Source: Paracoccus sp. C2R09 (lineage in GTDB: Bacteria; Pseudomonadota; Alphaproteobacteria; Rhodobacterales; Rhodobacteraceae). Taken from it: a DNA stretch of 64,000 nt. Numbering within the stretch: the stretch's first letter is position 1; each line of letters begins with the position of its first letter. Shown one piece after another: positions 45,713 to 54,147 of the stretch. The stretch lies in the NCBI RefSeq assembly GCF_018860625.1, contig NZ_JAHKQB010000037.1:46855-110854 (forward strand), read 5' to 3'. Below the pieces are notes generated by a model. It saw only the letters and a program-made list of their open reading frames with translations. It had not been told where the DNA came from and did not search any database. Made by a program: the position numbers and the translations under genes.

Positions 45713-46579
45713 TCAGACGAACTGGAAGTCGGACCCGTCCAGCGCGTCGATCCCGATGCCCGTCAGCGTCACGCTGTTCGCGCCGAAGCGGATCACCGTG
45801 TCGTCGCCCTGCATGGTCATGCGGATGTCGTCCATGTCGTCGAAGGGTCCGGTCAGCCGGATACGGTCCGAACCATCGGTGAAATCCGTGATCCGGTCAT
45901 GCCCCGAGCCGCGCCCGAAGACGAAGACGTCCGGGCCCATTCCGCCCGCCAGGATGTCGCGCCCGGTTCCGCCGATCAGAACGTCCGCACCCTGGTTGCC
46001 GTTCAGGATGTCATTGCCCCCGCCACCCGCCAGACGGTCGTTCCCGATCCCGCCATGCAGACGATCGGCGCCGTTGCCACCCGCAAGCGTGTCCCGGCCC
46101 ATTCCGCCGAACAGCCTGTCATTGCCCTGATTGCCCCAGAGGATGTCGGCCCCCGTGCCGCCGCGGACCACATCCGCGCCACGGCCGCCCGACAGGCGGT
46201 CGTTTCCGCCGAAGCCGTCCATCACGTCGTTGCCGCCATATCCGTTCACGCGGTCCGCCCCGCGCGCGCCGGTGATGCGATCGGCACCCGACATGATGAA
46301 ACGCCAGAAGGGCTCGAAATTGCCGGTCTCGATGAAGGCGTCGTCGCGCAGTTCCGCCGGGAAGGCCCCGGTCCAGATGTTGAAATCGTCGATATCGAAG
46401 ATCGGGTCGCCGTCGCGTCCCATCGAGAAGCCCGACAGCCGGTCATAGCCCGGACTGTCGAACTCGATGCGGTATCCGTCCCCGAGCGACAGGTATTCCT
46501 CGCCCGGGCCCCACCGAATGTCGTCGAAATCCGTGGCAGCCGTCATGTCGAACGACTGGAACAAGTTGATTCTGGCCAT
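45713..46579 (-). CDS. RTX-type calcium-binding protein
   Basis: A 288-residue acidic protein without a classical signal peptide. The N-terminal 95 residues are unassigned. About residues 98-215 hold a run of roughly nine nonapeptide repeats of the type GGxGxDxLxGG (GNDVMDGFGGNDRLSGGRG, GADRLHGGIGNDRLAGGGG) that fold as a calcium beta-roll. The C-terminal part (about 215-288, ITDFTDGSDRIRLTGPF) resembles the usual RTX tail used for type I secretion. No type I exporter gene lies nearby, so secretion would depend on one elsewhere. Biological role unknown. Start ATG 46579; ATG 46591 is possible. Confidence 0.88.
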   Translation of the reverse strand: MARINLFQSFDMTAATDFDDIRWGPGEEYLSLGDGYRIEFDSPGYDRLSGFSMGRDGDPIFDIDDFNIWTGAFPAELRDDAFIETGNFEPFWRFIMSGADRITGARGADRVNGYGGNDVMDGFGGNDRLSGGRGADVVRGGTGADILWGNQGNDRLFGGMGRDTLAGGNGADRLHGGIGNDRLAGGGGNDILNGNQGADVLIGGTGRDILAGGMGPDVFVFGRGSGHDRITDFTDGSDRIRLTGPFDDMDDIRMTMQGDDTVIRFGANSVTLTGIGIDALDGSDFQFV

Positions 46580-46672
46580 GATCCTGCGCATCCCCGCTGT
46601 TGCATGCCGTGCAGGTTAGACAGATGGCCGGATCGCACCATGTCCGTAATGCGGACAAATAGATGCAAATGG

Positions 46673-46702
46673 AAAGGGCCGCCCCCAACGGGACGGCCCT
46701 TC
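46673..46702 (-). terminator. Rho-independent terminator of rpsD
   Basis: AAGGGCCG (46674-46681) pairs with CGGCCCTT (46694-46701), followed by TTT on the minus strand, 24 bp after the rpsD stop. Confidence 0.75.
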
Positions 46703-46725
46703 ATTGTCGGGATATCCGGCGAAGA

Positions 46726-47346
46726 TCAGTTCTTCGCGTAGAATTCGACGACCAGGTTCGGTTCCATCTGCACCGCGTAGGGCACGTCGCCCAGGGCCGG
46801 GGTGCGAACGAAGGTCGCGGTCATCTTGTTGTGGTCCACTTCGATATAGTCCGGGACGTCACGCTCGGGCAGGGCGACGGCTTCCAGCACGAAGGCCAGC
46901 TGGCGCGAGCGCTCGCGAACGGTGATGACGTCGCCTTCCTTCACGCGGTAGGACGGGATGTTGACGCGCTGGCCGTTCACCTCGACATGGCCGTGGTTCA
47001 CGAACTGGCGTGCGGCGAAGATGGTCGCGACGAACTTGGCGCGGTAGACGACGGCGTCCAGGCGACGCTCGAGCAGGCCGATCAGGTTTTCGCTGGTGTC
47101 GCCCTTGATGCGTTCGGCTTCCGCATAGATGCGGCGGAACTGCTTCTCGGTCAGGTCGCCGTAGTGACCCTTCAGCTTCTGCTTGGCGCGCAGCTGGGTA
47201 CCGAAGTCCGACAGCTTGTTCTTGCGGCGCTGACCGTGCTGGCCCGGGCCGTATTCGCGACGGTTGACCGGCGACTTGGCGCGGCCCCAGATGTTTTCGC
47301 CCATGCGGCGGTCGATCTTGTACTTGGCAGACGTGCGTTTGGTCAC
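46726..47346 (-). CDS. rpsD: 30S ribosomal protein S4
   Basis: A 206-residue primary 16S rRNA-binding protein that nucleates 30S assembly. The N-terminus [20 protein letters not shown] is followed by [17 protein letters not shown], the alphaproteobacterial form of S4 without the zinc cysteines. The S4 RNA-binding motif is [32 protein letters not shown] (about 93-124). As in most Rhodobacteraceae, it is a stand-alone gene rather than part of the alpha operon. The 133 bp upstream must hold its promoter. Confidence 0.97.
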   Translation of the reverse strand: MTKRTSAKYKIDRRMGENIWGRAKSPVNRREYGPGQHGQRRKNKLSDFGTQLRAKQKLKGHYGDLTEKQFRRIYAEAERIKGDTSENLIGLLERRLDAVVYRAKFVATIFAARQFVNHGHVEVNGQRVNIPSYRVKEGDVITVRERSRQLAFVLEAVALPERDVPDYIEVDHNKMTATFVRTPALGDVPYAVQMEPNLVVEFYAKN

Positions 47347-47479
47347 GGCTGATCTCCTTCTTCAGGTTTCGAAGGGCGTTGTCCTCTGGCCACGATCGGA
47401 ACCGGGGCCTGACAGGGTTCCCCTCGCGGGGTCCACCAACACCAATGAACGGGCCGCTTACAGCCACGGGGGGCGTGCG

Positions 47480-48607
47480 TCAAGCGCATTCCCCGGGGCC
47501 GGGCACCCCGCCCGGCAGAAAGTTCCGCGCCAGGGGCAGGCCCGCCGCGCCCAGGATGCGCGCCGAGCGCCCGAGGCTGCCTTCGATCACCCTGGGGCGG
47601 TCGATGCCCGCGCCGGGAATGCGCGCCAGCGCCTCGCGCATGGACCGTGCCAGCAGGCTGCGCGTGGCGGGTGGCACGGCCCCGTCCAGCACGACCAGCC
47701 CCAGATCGGCGACGGCTACGGTGGACATGGCCGCATGGGCCAGCGCCCGACCGGCATCCGCCGCCCATTCACGCTCGATCTCGGGGGGGATGTTCCAGCC
47801 GGTATCGTCCGGGGGCAGGGGGCCGCCGATCATCCGTTCCAGGGTCGAGACCGAGGCATGGTCCAGCACCTGCCCGCCGCCGGGCATGGGCATGGATCCG
47901 ATGGCGCCCGCGTTCCGCGTGGGTCCGTGACGCAGTGCGCCGTCCAGCACCAGTCCACCGCCCGCGAAATGCGCGACATAGAGGTGCAGGAAGTCGCGCG
48001 GCAGATCATGCGCGCCGAAGATCAGCTCGGCCCCGCAGGCGGTCGTGGCGTCGTTCTCCAGCATCACCGGAAAGGGCAGATCGACCTGCAATTCGCCGGC
48101 CAGATCGAATTGCAGCCAACCGCGCATCTCCTCGCCCCAGTCCCACAGGCGATAGGGGGTGGCGATGCCCACGCCGCTGATCCGCGCCCGCTGCGCGGCA
48201 TTCAGCGAATTGCACAGCGTCGCCAGCCCGTCGCGGGCAAAGCCGATCAGCCGGCGCGGTTCGGGATGGGTATGGACCATCTGGCGGTGCATCCGCACAT
48301 TGCCCGCGAAATCGACCAATGCCAGTTCGGCCAGCCTGCGCCCGATCTTGAACCCCAGGAAAAACGCCGCATTGTCCGCCAGCGACAGGGGCGTAGATGG
48401 TTGGCCCACCTTGCCGCGCACGACCTCGTTCTCGGTCAGGTAGCCCGCATGGACCAGTTTGCGCGACAGGTTCCCCACCGCCTGCGCCGAGACGCCCATC
48501 ATCTGCGCCAGGCGCGCGCGGGGCAGCGGCCCGTGGCGGCGGATCAGCAGCAGGATATGCCTCTCGTTCCGGCTGAGCCCGCCGGTTTCCTCGGACTTGA
48601 CTGGCAT
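47480..48607 (-). CDS. ROK-family transcriptional regulator of the sugar transporter
   Basis: A 375-residue protein with an N-terminal winged helix-turn-helix ([29 protein letters not shown], about 11-39) and a ROK actin-like sugar domain. The phosphate loop is replaced by [14 protein letters not shown], and the zinc-type cysteine cluster of glucokinases is missing, so it should bind but not phosphorylate sugar. The [18 protein letters not shown] stretch marks the ROK fold. It is divergent from frcBCA, with a palindromic AT-rich site between them, and is the likely sugar-relieved repressor of the transporter. Confidence 0.87.
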   Translation of the reverse strand: MPVKSEETGGLSRNERHILLLIRRHGPLPRARLAQMMGVSAQAVGNLSRKLVHAGYLTENEVVRGKVGQPSTPLSLADNAAFFLGFKIGRRLAELALVDFAGNVRMHRQMVHTHPEPRRLIGFARDGLATLCNSLNAAQRARISGVGIATPYRLWDWGEEMRGWLQFDLAGELQVDLPFPVMLENDATTACGAELIFGAHDLPRDFLHLYVAHFAGGGLVLDGALRHGPTRNAGAIGSMPMPGGGQVLDHASVSTLERMIGGPLPPDDTGWNIPPEIEREWAADAGRALAHAAMSTVAVADLGLVVLDGAVPPATRSLLARSMREALARIPGAGIDRPRVIEGSLGRSARILGAAGLPLARNFLPGGVPGPGECA

Positions 48608-48632
48608 GCGGGCTCCTCTTCCCCCGGCTATT

Positions 48633-48657
48633 AATCAATAGGCTTGATTTATTGACA
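48633..48657. promoter_or_regulatory. Candidate ROK operator and -35 box of frcB
   Basis: AATCAA (48633-48638) and TTGATT (48644-48649) form a perfect inverted repeat with a 5-bp centre in the only AT-rich stretch of the divergent region. TTGACA (48652-48657) adjoins it in the frcB direction and would serve as -35, although no strong -10 is seen. A bound ROK repressor would block this promoter. Confidence 0.55.
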
Positions 48658-48723
48658 AGCACTTTTCGATGGTGCTTCCTTCAGGGAAGGCGGCCGAGGA
48701 ACCGCCTTTGGAGGAGAGATAAC

Positions 48724-49752
48724 GTGACCCAGAAAACCATTCTGCGCGCATCCGCCGCGCTGTCCGCGCTTGTCCTGTCGGCGGGCCTTGCCCAGGCCCA
48801 GGATACGACCAAAGCCTGCCTGATCACCAAGACCGACATCAATCCGTTCTTCGTCAAGATGAAGGAGGGCGCGACCGCCAAGGCCCAGGAGCTGGGCATC
48901 GAGCTGATGACCTTCGCGGGCAAGATCGACGGCGATCACGAAACCCAGCAGCAGGCCGTGGAAAGCTGCATGGCGGCCGGCGCCAAGGGCATCCTGATCA
49001 CCGCATCCGATACCAAGGCCATCACCGACAGCCTGGGCCAGGCGCGCGAGGCGGGGATGCTGGTCATCGCGCTGGATACCCCGCTGGACCCGATCGAGGC
49101 CGCCGACGCAACCTTCGCCACCGACAACCGCGAAGCCGGACGCCTGATCGGCGCATGGGCCGCGGGCCAGATGGGCGATGCCGCCGCCGATGCCCGGATC
49201 GCGATGCTGGACCTGTCGGAACGCGGCGCATCGGTCGATGTGCTGCGCGATCAGGGTTTCCTCGAGGGCTTCGGCATCGATGTCGCGGACGAGAACGTCA
49301 TCGGCGATGAAACCGACGAGCGCATCGTGGGCAATGAGATCACTTCGGGCAACGAGGAAGGCGGCCGTCAGGCGATGGAGGCGCTGATGCAGCGCGATCC
49401 GGGCATCAACCTCGTCTATACCATCAACGAACCCGCCGCTGCCGGTGCCTACGAGGCGCTGAAATCCTTCGGCAAGGAAGGCGACGTGATGATCGTGTCG
49501 ATCGATGGCGGCTGTCCGGGCGTCCAGAACGTGCAGGAAGGCGTGATCGGGGCCACGGCGCAGCAATACCCGCTGCTGATGGCGTCGATGGGCGTCGAGG
49601 CCATCGCGGCCTTCGCCGAGGACGGCACCATGCCCGAGACCTCGGAGGGGCTGAACTTCACCAATACCGGCGTGAACCTCGTGACGGACCAACCCGTCGA
49701 GGGCGTGGAATCGATCGGCGTCGAGGAAGGTCTCGACCGCTGCTGGGGCTGA
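48724..49752 (+). CDS. frcB: Sugar ABC transporter, periplasmic binding protein (FrcB type)
   Basis: A 342-residue protein with a signal peptide (about 1-25, ending AQAQ) and a type I periplasmic binding fold. Conserved features are [16 protein letters not shown], the acidic ligand residues in [22 protein letters not shown] and the [15 protein letters not shown] hinge region. It belongs to the pentose/hexose CUT2 group and is close to the fructose-binding FrcB of rhizobia. Start GTG 48724 follows GGAGGAGAG. It is the first gene of the three-part transporter; the exact sugar (fructose, mannose or ribose) is inferred only. Confidence 0.88.
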   Translation: MTQKTILRASAALSALVLSAGLAQAQDTTKACLITKTDINPFFVKMKEGATAKAQELGIELMTFAGKIDGDHETQQQAVESCMAAGAKGILITASDTKAITDSLGQAREAGMLVIALDTPLDPIEAADATFATDNREAGRLIGAWAAGQMGDAAADARIAMLDLSERGASVDVLRDQGFLEGFGIDVADENVIGDETDERIVGNEITSGNEEGGRQAMEALMQRDPGINLVYTINEPAAAGAYEALKSFGKEGDVMIVSIDGGCPGVQNVQEGVIGATAQQYPLLMASMGVEAIAAFAEDGTMPETSEGLNFTNTGVNLVTDQPVEGVESIGVEEGLDRCWG

Positions 49753-49826
49753 TCCCGCGGCCCATGTCCTGAACCGGGATGGCGGCGACGACCCCGCCAT
49801 CCCCCGCAAGTTCCACGGAGACGTCG

Positions 49827-50882
49827 ATGTCCGACACCCCCGATCCCGTGGTCGAGAGCAACGCCAACGACAGCGTCGCGACCTTCGACCGCCGCCACCG
49901 CAGCCCGCTGGACCGGATGCAGCATTTCCTGCATCAATATCCGACGATGGTCCCGATCATCGTGCTGGTGCTGTCGCTGATCGCCTTCGGGCTGATCTCT
50001 CCCAATTTCTTCTCGGCCTTCAACCTGTCGCTGATCCTGCAGCAGGTGGCCGTCGTGGGCACGCTTGCCGCCGCGCAATCGCTGGTCATCCTGACCGCCG
50101 GGATCGACCTGTCGGTGGGTGCCGTCATGGTGCTGATCTCGGTCGTGATGGGGCAGCTGGCCGTCAATTTCGGCGTTCCGGTGCCGCTGGCGATCCTGGC
50201 GGGCCTGATCTGCGGCGCGGCCACGGGCGGGCTGAACGGCCTGCTGGTCACCCGGCTGAAGCTGCCGCCCTTCATCACCACGCTGGGGACCTGGAACATC
50301 TTCCTGGCCCTGAACTACTACATCTCGGGGCGCGAGACGATCCGAAGCCAGACGCTGGACGCCGATGCCCCGCTGCTGAAGTTCTTCGGCGAACGCTTCA
50401 CCGTGGGCGGCGCGGTGCTGACCTATGGCGTGATCCTGATGCTGGTCGTCTTCGCCGTCCTCTACTACGCGCTCTATCGCACGGCATGGGGCAGGCGGGT
50501 CTACGCGGTGGGCGACGATCCCGAATCCGCGGCGCTTGCGGGCATCCAGACGCGGCAGGTGCTGATGTCGATCTATGTCGTGGCGGGCGTGATCTGCGCG
50601 CTGGCGGCCTGGTCGTCCATCGGGCGCGTGGGCTCGATCAGTCCGACCTCGTTCTTCGAGGCGAACCTCGAATCCATCACCGCCGTGGTGATCGGCGGGA
50701 TCTCTCTGTTCGGCGGGCGGGGGTCGATCCTGGGGCCGCTGATCGGGGCGCTGATCGTGGGCGTCTTCAATTCCGGGCTGCGGCTGGCGGGCGTGGATGT
50801 CCTGTGGCAGCTGTTTGCGACCGGCTGGCTGATCATCCTTGCCGTCGCCATCGACCAATGGATCAGAAAGGTGTCGTCATGA
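49827..50882 (+). CDS. frcC: Sugar ABC transporter, permease (FrcC type)
   Basis: A 351-residue CUT2-family permease with about nine to ten membrane segments after a polar N-terminal tail (1-45). The family landmarks are the early LTAGIDLSVGAVM motif (about 92-104), GLLVTRLKLPPFITTLGTW and the cytoplasmic ATPase-contact loop around YAVGDDPESAALAGI (about 225-239), followed by the late GGISLFGGRGSILG. Start ATG 49827 has CGGAG upstream. Its stop overlaps the frcA start (ATGA). Confidence 0.9.
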   Translation: MSDTPDPVVESNANDSVATFDRRHRSPLDRMQHFLHQYPTMVPIIVLVLSLIAFGLISPNFFSAFNLSLILQQVAVVGTLAAAQSLVILTAGIDLSVGAVMVLISVVMGQLAVNFGVPVPLAILAGLICGAATGGLNGLLVTRLKLPPFITTLGTWNIFLALNYYISGRETIRSQTLDADAPLLKFFGERFTVGGAVLTYGVILMLVVFAVLYYALYRTAWGRRVYAVGDDPESAALAGIQTRQVLMSIYVVAGVICALAAWSSIGRVGSISPTSFFEANLESITAVVIGGISLFGGRGSILGPLIGALIVGVFNSGLRLAGVDVLWQLFATGWLIILAVAIDQWIRKVSS

Positions 50883-51652
50883 CCGATCCCATCCTGTCCG
50901 CACGGGGCCTCGTGAAACGCTATGGCCGGGTCACCGCCATGGACGGCGCCGATTTCGACCTTTTCCCCGGAGAGATCCTGGCCGTGATCGGCGACAACGG
51001 GGCGGGCAAGTCCAGCCTGATCAAGGCGCTGTCGGGCGCGGTCCGCCCCGATGAAGGCGAGATCCGGCTGGGCGGCAAGAAGATCAACTTCTCGAGCCCC
51101 CTGGACGCGCGCAATGCCGGGATCGAGACCGTCTATCAGACGCTGGCGCTGTCGCCCGCGCTGTCGATTTCCGACAACATGTTCATGGGCCGCGAAATCC
51201 GCAAGCCGGGCGTCATGGGCAAATGGTTCAGGATGCTGGACAAGCAGGCGATGGACGATTTCGCCCGCAGGAAACTGTCCGAGCTGGGGTTGATGACCAT
51301 CCAGAACATCGGCCAGCCGGTGGAAACGCTGTCGGGCGGCCAGCGTCAGGGCGTGGCCGTGGCCCGCGCCGCGGCCTTCGGCAGCCGGGTGATCATCCTT
51401 GACGAACCCACCGCCGCGCTTGGCGTGAAAGAGAGCCGGCGCGTGCTGGACATGATCCAGGACGTGCGGTCGCGCGGGATCCCGATCGTGCTGATCAGCC
51501 ACAACATGCCCCATGTCTTCGAGGTGGCGGATCGCATCCATATCCACCGGCTGGGCCGCAGGCTGTGCACCATCGACCCCAAGGAACATTCGATGTCGGA
51601 TGCCGTGGCCTACATGACCGGCGCGCGGGTGCCGGACGGCGTGGCCGCCTGA
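50879..51652 (+). CDS. frcA: Sugar ABC transporter, ATP-binding subunit (FrcA type)
   Basis: A 257-residue single-domain ATPase. Walker A is GDNGAGKSSLI (about 38-48), the Q-loop lies in ETVYQTLAL, the signature is LSGGQRQGVAVARA (about 147-160), Walker B is VIILDEPTAALG and the switch histidine is in LISHNMPHV. Unlike most CUT2 ATPases, which are tandem double domains of about 500 residues, this is a half-size protein that must act as a homodimer, as does rhizobial FrcA. No fructokinase gene follows; a UUCG-type terminator ends the operon. Confidence 0.92.
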   Translation: MTDPILSARGLVKRYGRVTAMDGADFDLFPGEILAVIGDNGAGKSSLIKALSGAVRPDEGEIRLGGKKINFSSPLDARNAGIETVYQTLALSPALSISDNMFMGREIRKPGVMGKWFRMLDKQAMDDFARRKLSELGLMTIQNIGQPVETLSGGQRQGVAVARAAAFGSRVIILDEPTAALGVKESRRVLDMIQDVRSRGIPIVLISHNMPHVFEVADRIHIHRLGRRLCTIDPKEHSMSDAVAYMTGARVPDGVAA

Positions 51653-51660
51653 AACGCGAA

Positions 51661-51685
51661 GGGGGCCGTTCGCGGCCCCCCTTTG
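51661..51685 (+). terminator. Rho-independent terminator of frcBCA
   Basis: GGGGGCCG (51661-51668) pairs with CGGCCCCC (51673-51680) around a stable TTCG loop, followed by CTTT. It starts 9 bp after the frcA stop and separates it from the convergent exporter gene. Confidence 0.82.
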
Positions 51686-51690
51686 TCCCG

Positions 51691-52911
51691 TCAGTCCTGC
51701 AGCTTGCGCATCAGGAACCAGGCAAGGCCGGAACAGATCAGCGTCGAGGTGATCGCCGGCACCGCCGTCCCGTCATAGAGCAGCCCGACCGGGATCGCGA
51801 TCACGACCGCCGCCAGGGTCGAGATCGCCGCGATGATCGACGCGGCCATCCCCGCGATATGCCCCATATGCTGCAATGCCAACGCGTTCAGGTTCCCGAA
51901 CGTCACGCCCGCCATGAAGAACACGCTGACCGCCCAAAAGAAGAACACCGGAAAGGCCAGCGCCTGCGGCAGCACGCCCGTCAGCATCAGGATCAGCGTG
52001 ACCGAGGACACGACCGTCTGCATGATATAGGCCCATTTCGCGATGCGCCGCATGCCGAAGCGGATCACGAAGGTCGCGTTCAGCACCGTCCCCGACCCGG
52101 ACAGCAGCGCCATGGCGGCGAACCACAGGTGGAAATGTTCGCCCTTGCCATAGGTCTGCCCGAACAGCTGCTGCGCGGATGACAGAAGCCCGAACATCTG
52201 CGCGAAGCCAAGCGTCAGCACCACGGTCGCCAGCATCACCTGGCGGTTCGACAGGACCTCTCGGGCGGCGGCGGCAAGCGTGGTCATGCGCAGGGGACGG
52301 CGGCGTTCGGGGGGCAGCGTCTCGGCCTGGCGCAGGTTCAGCCAGGTCGCACCAATGCCTGCGAAGCCCAGGAAGGCAAGGAACACGCCCTTCCAGCCCG
52401 CGACCGCGATGATCGCCGCGCCAAGCGTCGGTGCGATGGCCGGGATCATGATGAAGATCATCATCACGAAGCTGGTGATCCGCGCCATCTCTCGACCGTC
52501 ATAGAGATCGCGCACCAGCGCCAGCCCCACGATGCGCGGCCCCGAGGCCCCGACCCCCTGCACGAAACGTGCAGCCAGCAGCAGTTCCAGCGAATTGGCA
52601 TAAAGCGCCGCGATGGCCCCCACGGAATAGATCGCGAAGCCGATCGTGATGGTCCGCTTGCGCCCGAGCGCATCCGAGATCGGCCCCGCGAACAGCGTGC
52701 CCGACCCCATCCCCGCCATGAAGGATGTCAGGATCAGCTGGGCGCGGTTGACGTTGTCGGGGGTCAGCTGGGCCGCGATGTCCGGCAGGGCGGGCAGCAT
52801 CGCATCGATTGAAAAGGCGATGCTGGCAAAGAGAAAGGCCAGCATCGCGATGAATTCGGGCAAGGGCAGCCGCCGTTGCGGCACCACGCCCGGAGCGGCG
52901 ATGTCTGTCAT
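51691..52911 (-). CDS. MFS exporter, Bcr/CflA-like
   Basis: A 406-residue 12-helix major facilitator protein. It shows the antiporter landmarks of the family: the FSIDAMLPALPDIAAQL loop after helix 1, the A motif GPISDALGRKRTI (about 77-89), ARFVQGVGASGPRI in helix 4 and MMIFIMIPAIAPTLGA in helix 5. A drug or metabolite is expected as substrate, but none can be named. ATG 52911 with AGGTGG upstream is preferred over GTG 52920. Neighbours give no functional hint. Confidence 0.87.
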   Translation of the reverse strand: MTDIAAPGVVPQRRLPLPEFIAMLAFLFASIAFSIDAMLPALPDIAAQLTPDNVNRAQLILTSFMAGMGSGTLFAGPISDALGRKRTITIGFAIYSVGAIAALYANSLELLLAARFVQGVGASGPRIVGLALVRDLYDGREMARITSFVMMIFIMIPAIAPTLGAAIIAVAGWKGVFLAFLGFAGIGATWLNLRQAETLPPERRRPLRMTTLAAAAREVLSNRQVMLATVVLTLGFAQMFGLLSSAQQLFGQTYGKGEHFHLWFAAMALLSGSGTVLNATFVIRFGMRRIAKWAYIMQTVVSSVTLILMLTGVLPQALAFPVFFFWAVSVFFMAGVTFGNLNALALQHMGHIAGMAASIIAAISTLAAVVIAIPVGLLYDGTAVPAITSTLICSGLAWFLMRKLQD

Positions 52912-52971
52912 GGGATCCACCTGTCGGTTACCCCGTCCAGATAGGCCGTTATTGCACAGTCTGCAAGAGAT

Positions 52972-53592
52972 TCAGCCCTTGGCCGCGATCTCGTCGATGA
53001 CGTCCTGCCACAGCTTCGCGGGCTGGGCGCCGGTCACGGCATGGGCATCGGCCACGATGAAGGTCGGGCAGACGGTGATGCCGCGTTCCCGTGCATGCAG
53101 TTCGCGGGTGGTGATCTCGTCGCGATCGGCATCGCTTGCCAGAAGACGCAGGGTCACGTCGCGGTCCATGCCTGCCGCCGCCGCGATATCGGCAAGCTGG
53201 TCGTGATCGGCGATGTCGCGGGCTTCTTGCCAATGGGCGCGCATCAGGCCCGACATCACGCGCGACTGCGCCTGTTCCAGTCCCGCCCAATGCATCAGGC
53301 GATGCGCATCCATCGTATTGGGTTCGCGCGGCGCCGGGTTCAGGGTCAGCCCCATGGCGGCGGATTGTTCGACCAGCAGGCGCATGGCCTCGGCCCCGTC
53401 GGCGCCCATCGTGGCCTTCAGATGCGCGATGCGGTCGACGCCCTCGGGCGCGATCTGGGGGTTGAGGCGAAAGGGGTGCCAGGTGACCGCGAAGGGATGG
53501 TCGGGGCGGCTTTCCAGCGCGCGATCCAGTTCCAGCTTGGCGATCAGGCTCCAGGGGCAGACCGGGTCCGCGAAGATGTCGAGACGGGTCAT
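52972..53592 (-). CDS. DsbA-family thioredoxin-fold protein, FrnE-like
   Basis: A 206-residue cytoplasmic protein (no signal peptide) of the DsbA/FrnE family. The N-terminal active-site loop is DPVCPWSLI with a CPWS motif in place of CxxC, so only one of the two redox cysteines is at the usual position. The helical insertion follows, and the cis-Pro loop GITVCPTFIV is in the C-terminal part. Such proteins act as polyketide-type isomerases, glutathione-dependent enzymes or stress-related oxidoreductases. The substrate is unknown. Start ATG 53592 gives the family N-terminus MTRLDIFADPVCPWS. Confidence 0.87.
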   Translation of the reverse strand: MTRLDIFADPVCPWSLIAKLELDRALESRPDHPFAVTWHPFRLNPQIAPEGVDRIAHLKATMGADGAEAMRLLVEQSAAMGLTLNPAPREPNTMDAHRLMHWAGLEQAQSRVMSGLMRAHWQEARDIADHDQLADIAAAAGMDRDVTLRLLASDADRDEITTRELHARERGITVCPTFIVADAHAVTGAQPAKLWQDVIDEIAAKG

Positions 53593-53689
53593 GGCGGGTC
53601 CTTGCGATGGGCGGCTCTGCCGACATGCCGCCCCTGCCGGGGCCGCGCGGCGGAAGCGGTGGCGATTTCGAAGCACCCCTTCTGCCAAA

Positions 53690-53717
53690 GAAAAACGGCC
53701 CGCGCAAACGGGCCGTT
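53690..53717 (-). terminator. Rho-independent terminator of the cold-shock gene
   Basis: AACGGCCCG (53694-53702) pairs with CGGGCCGTT (53709-53717). On the minus strand the stem is followed by TTTTTCTTT, 20 bp past the stop. Confidence 0.85.
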
Positions 53718-53737
53718 CAGGTGTCGATCCGAACCCC

Positions 53738-53944
53738 TTAGAGGAGGCGCAGATCCGAAGCCGAGTCACGGCCGTCGCGGCCCGACTGCAGCTCGTAGCC
53801 GATCTTCTGGTTGTCCTGCAGGCCCGTCAGCCCGGCGCGTTCCACGGCCGAGATGTGGACGAACACGTCCTTGCCACCCTCGTCGGGTGCAATGAAACCA
53901 TAACCTTTGGTGGCGTTGAACCACTTAACCGTTCCGGTCGCCAT
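53738..53944 (-). CDS. Cold-shock domain protein
   Basis: A 68-residue single OB-fold protein that binds single-stranded nucleic acids and melts RNA structure. RNP1 is KGYGFIAP (about 13-20) and RNP2 VFVHIS (about 27-32); the N-terminus [14 protein letters not shown] is standard. A purine-rich ribosome site (GGAGA) precedes the start, and the preceding roughly 200-bp leader is long, as is usual for cold-regulated csp genes. It has its own terminator and is thus monocistronic. Confidence 0.95.
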   Translation of the reverse strand: MATGTVKWFNATKGYGFIAPDEGGKDVFVHISAVERAGLTGLQDNQKIGYELQSGRDGRDSASDLRLL

Positions 53945-54147
53945 AACCGTATCTCCTTCAAGTCATCCCGGCGCAGGATTGCCCCAGGCCGTGCAGCCCG
54001 CTTTCGGTCTTCCGGCTGCCCAAGAAGGGAGGCGGTAGAAAGTCTTCGCTCACGCAACTGCGAGAATGACCGAATCAGATGAAAACGCAAGCGGGTTTTG
54101 GCACGCTTGCGCAGGGGTGTCACATAGCTGTCGCCCCGTCTCCGGGA
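53945..54147 (-). promoter_or_regulatory. Long leader region of the cold-shock gene
   Basis: 203 bp between thrS and the cold-shock gene hold its promoter and probable long 5' leader, in which cold-responsive RNA structures are often found in csp genes. No specific cold-shock box could be recognised. Confidence 0.35.

Noticed and set aside
45930..46290. CRISPR-like periodicity
   Set aside because: The periodic 27-base pattern is the coding sequence of RTX nonapeptide repeats. Units are degenerate and in frame, with no spacers and no cas genes.
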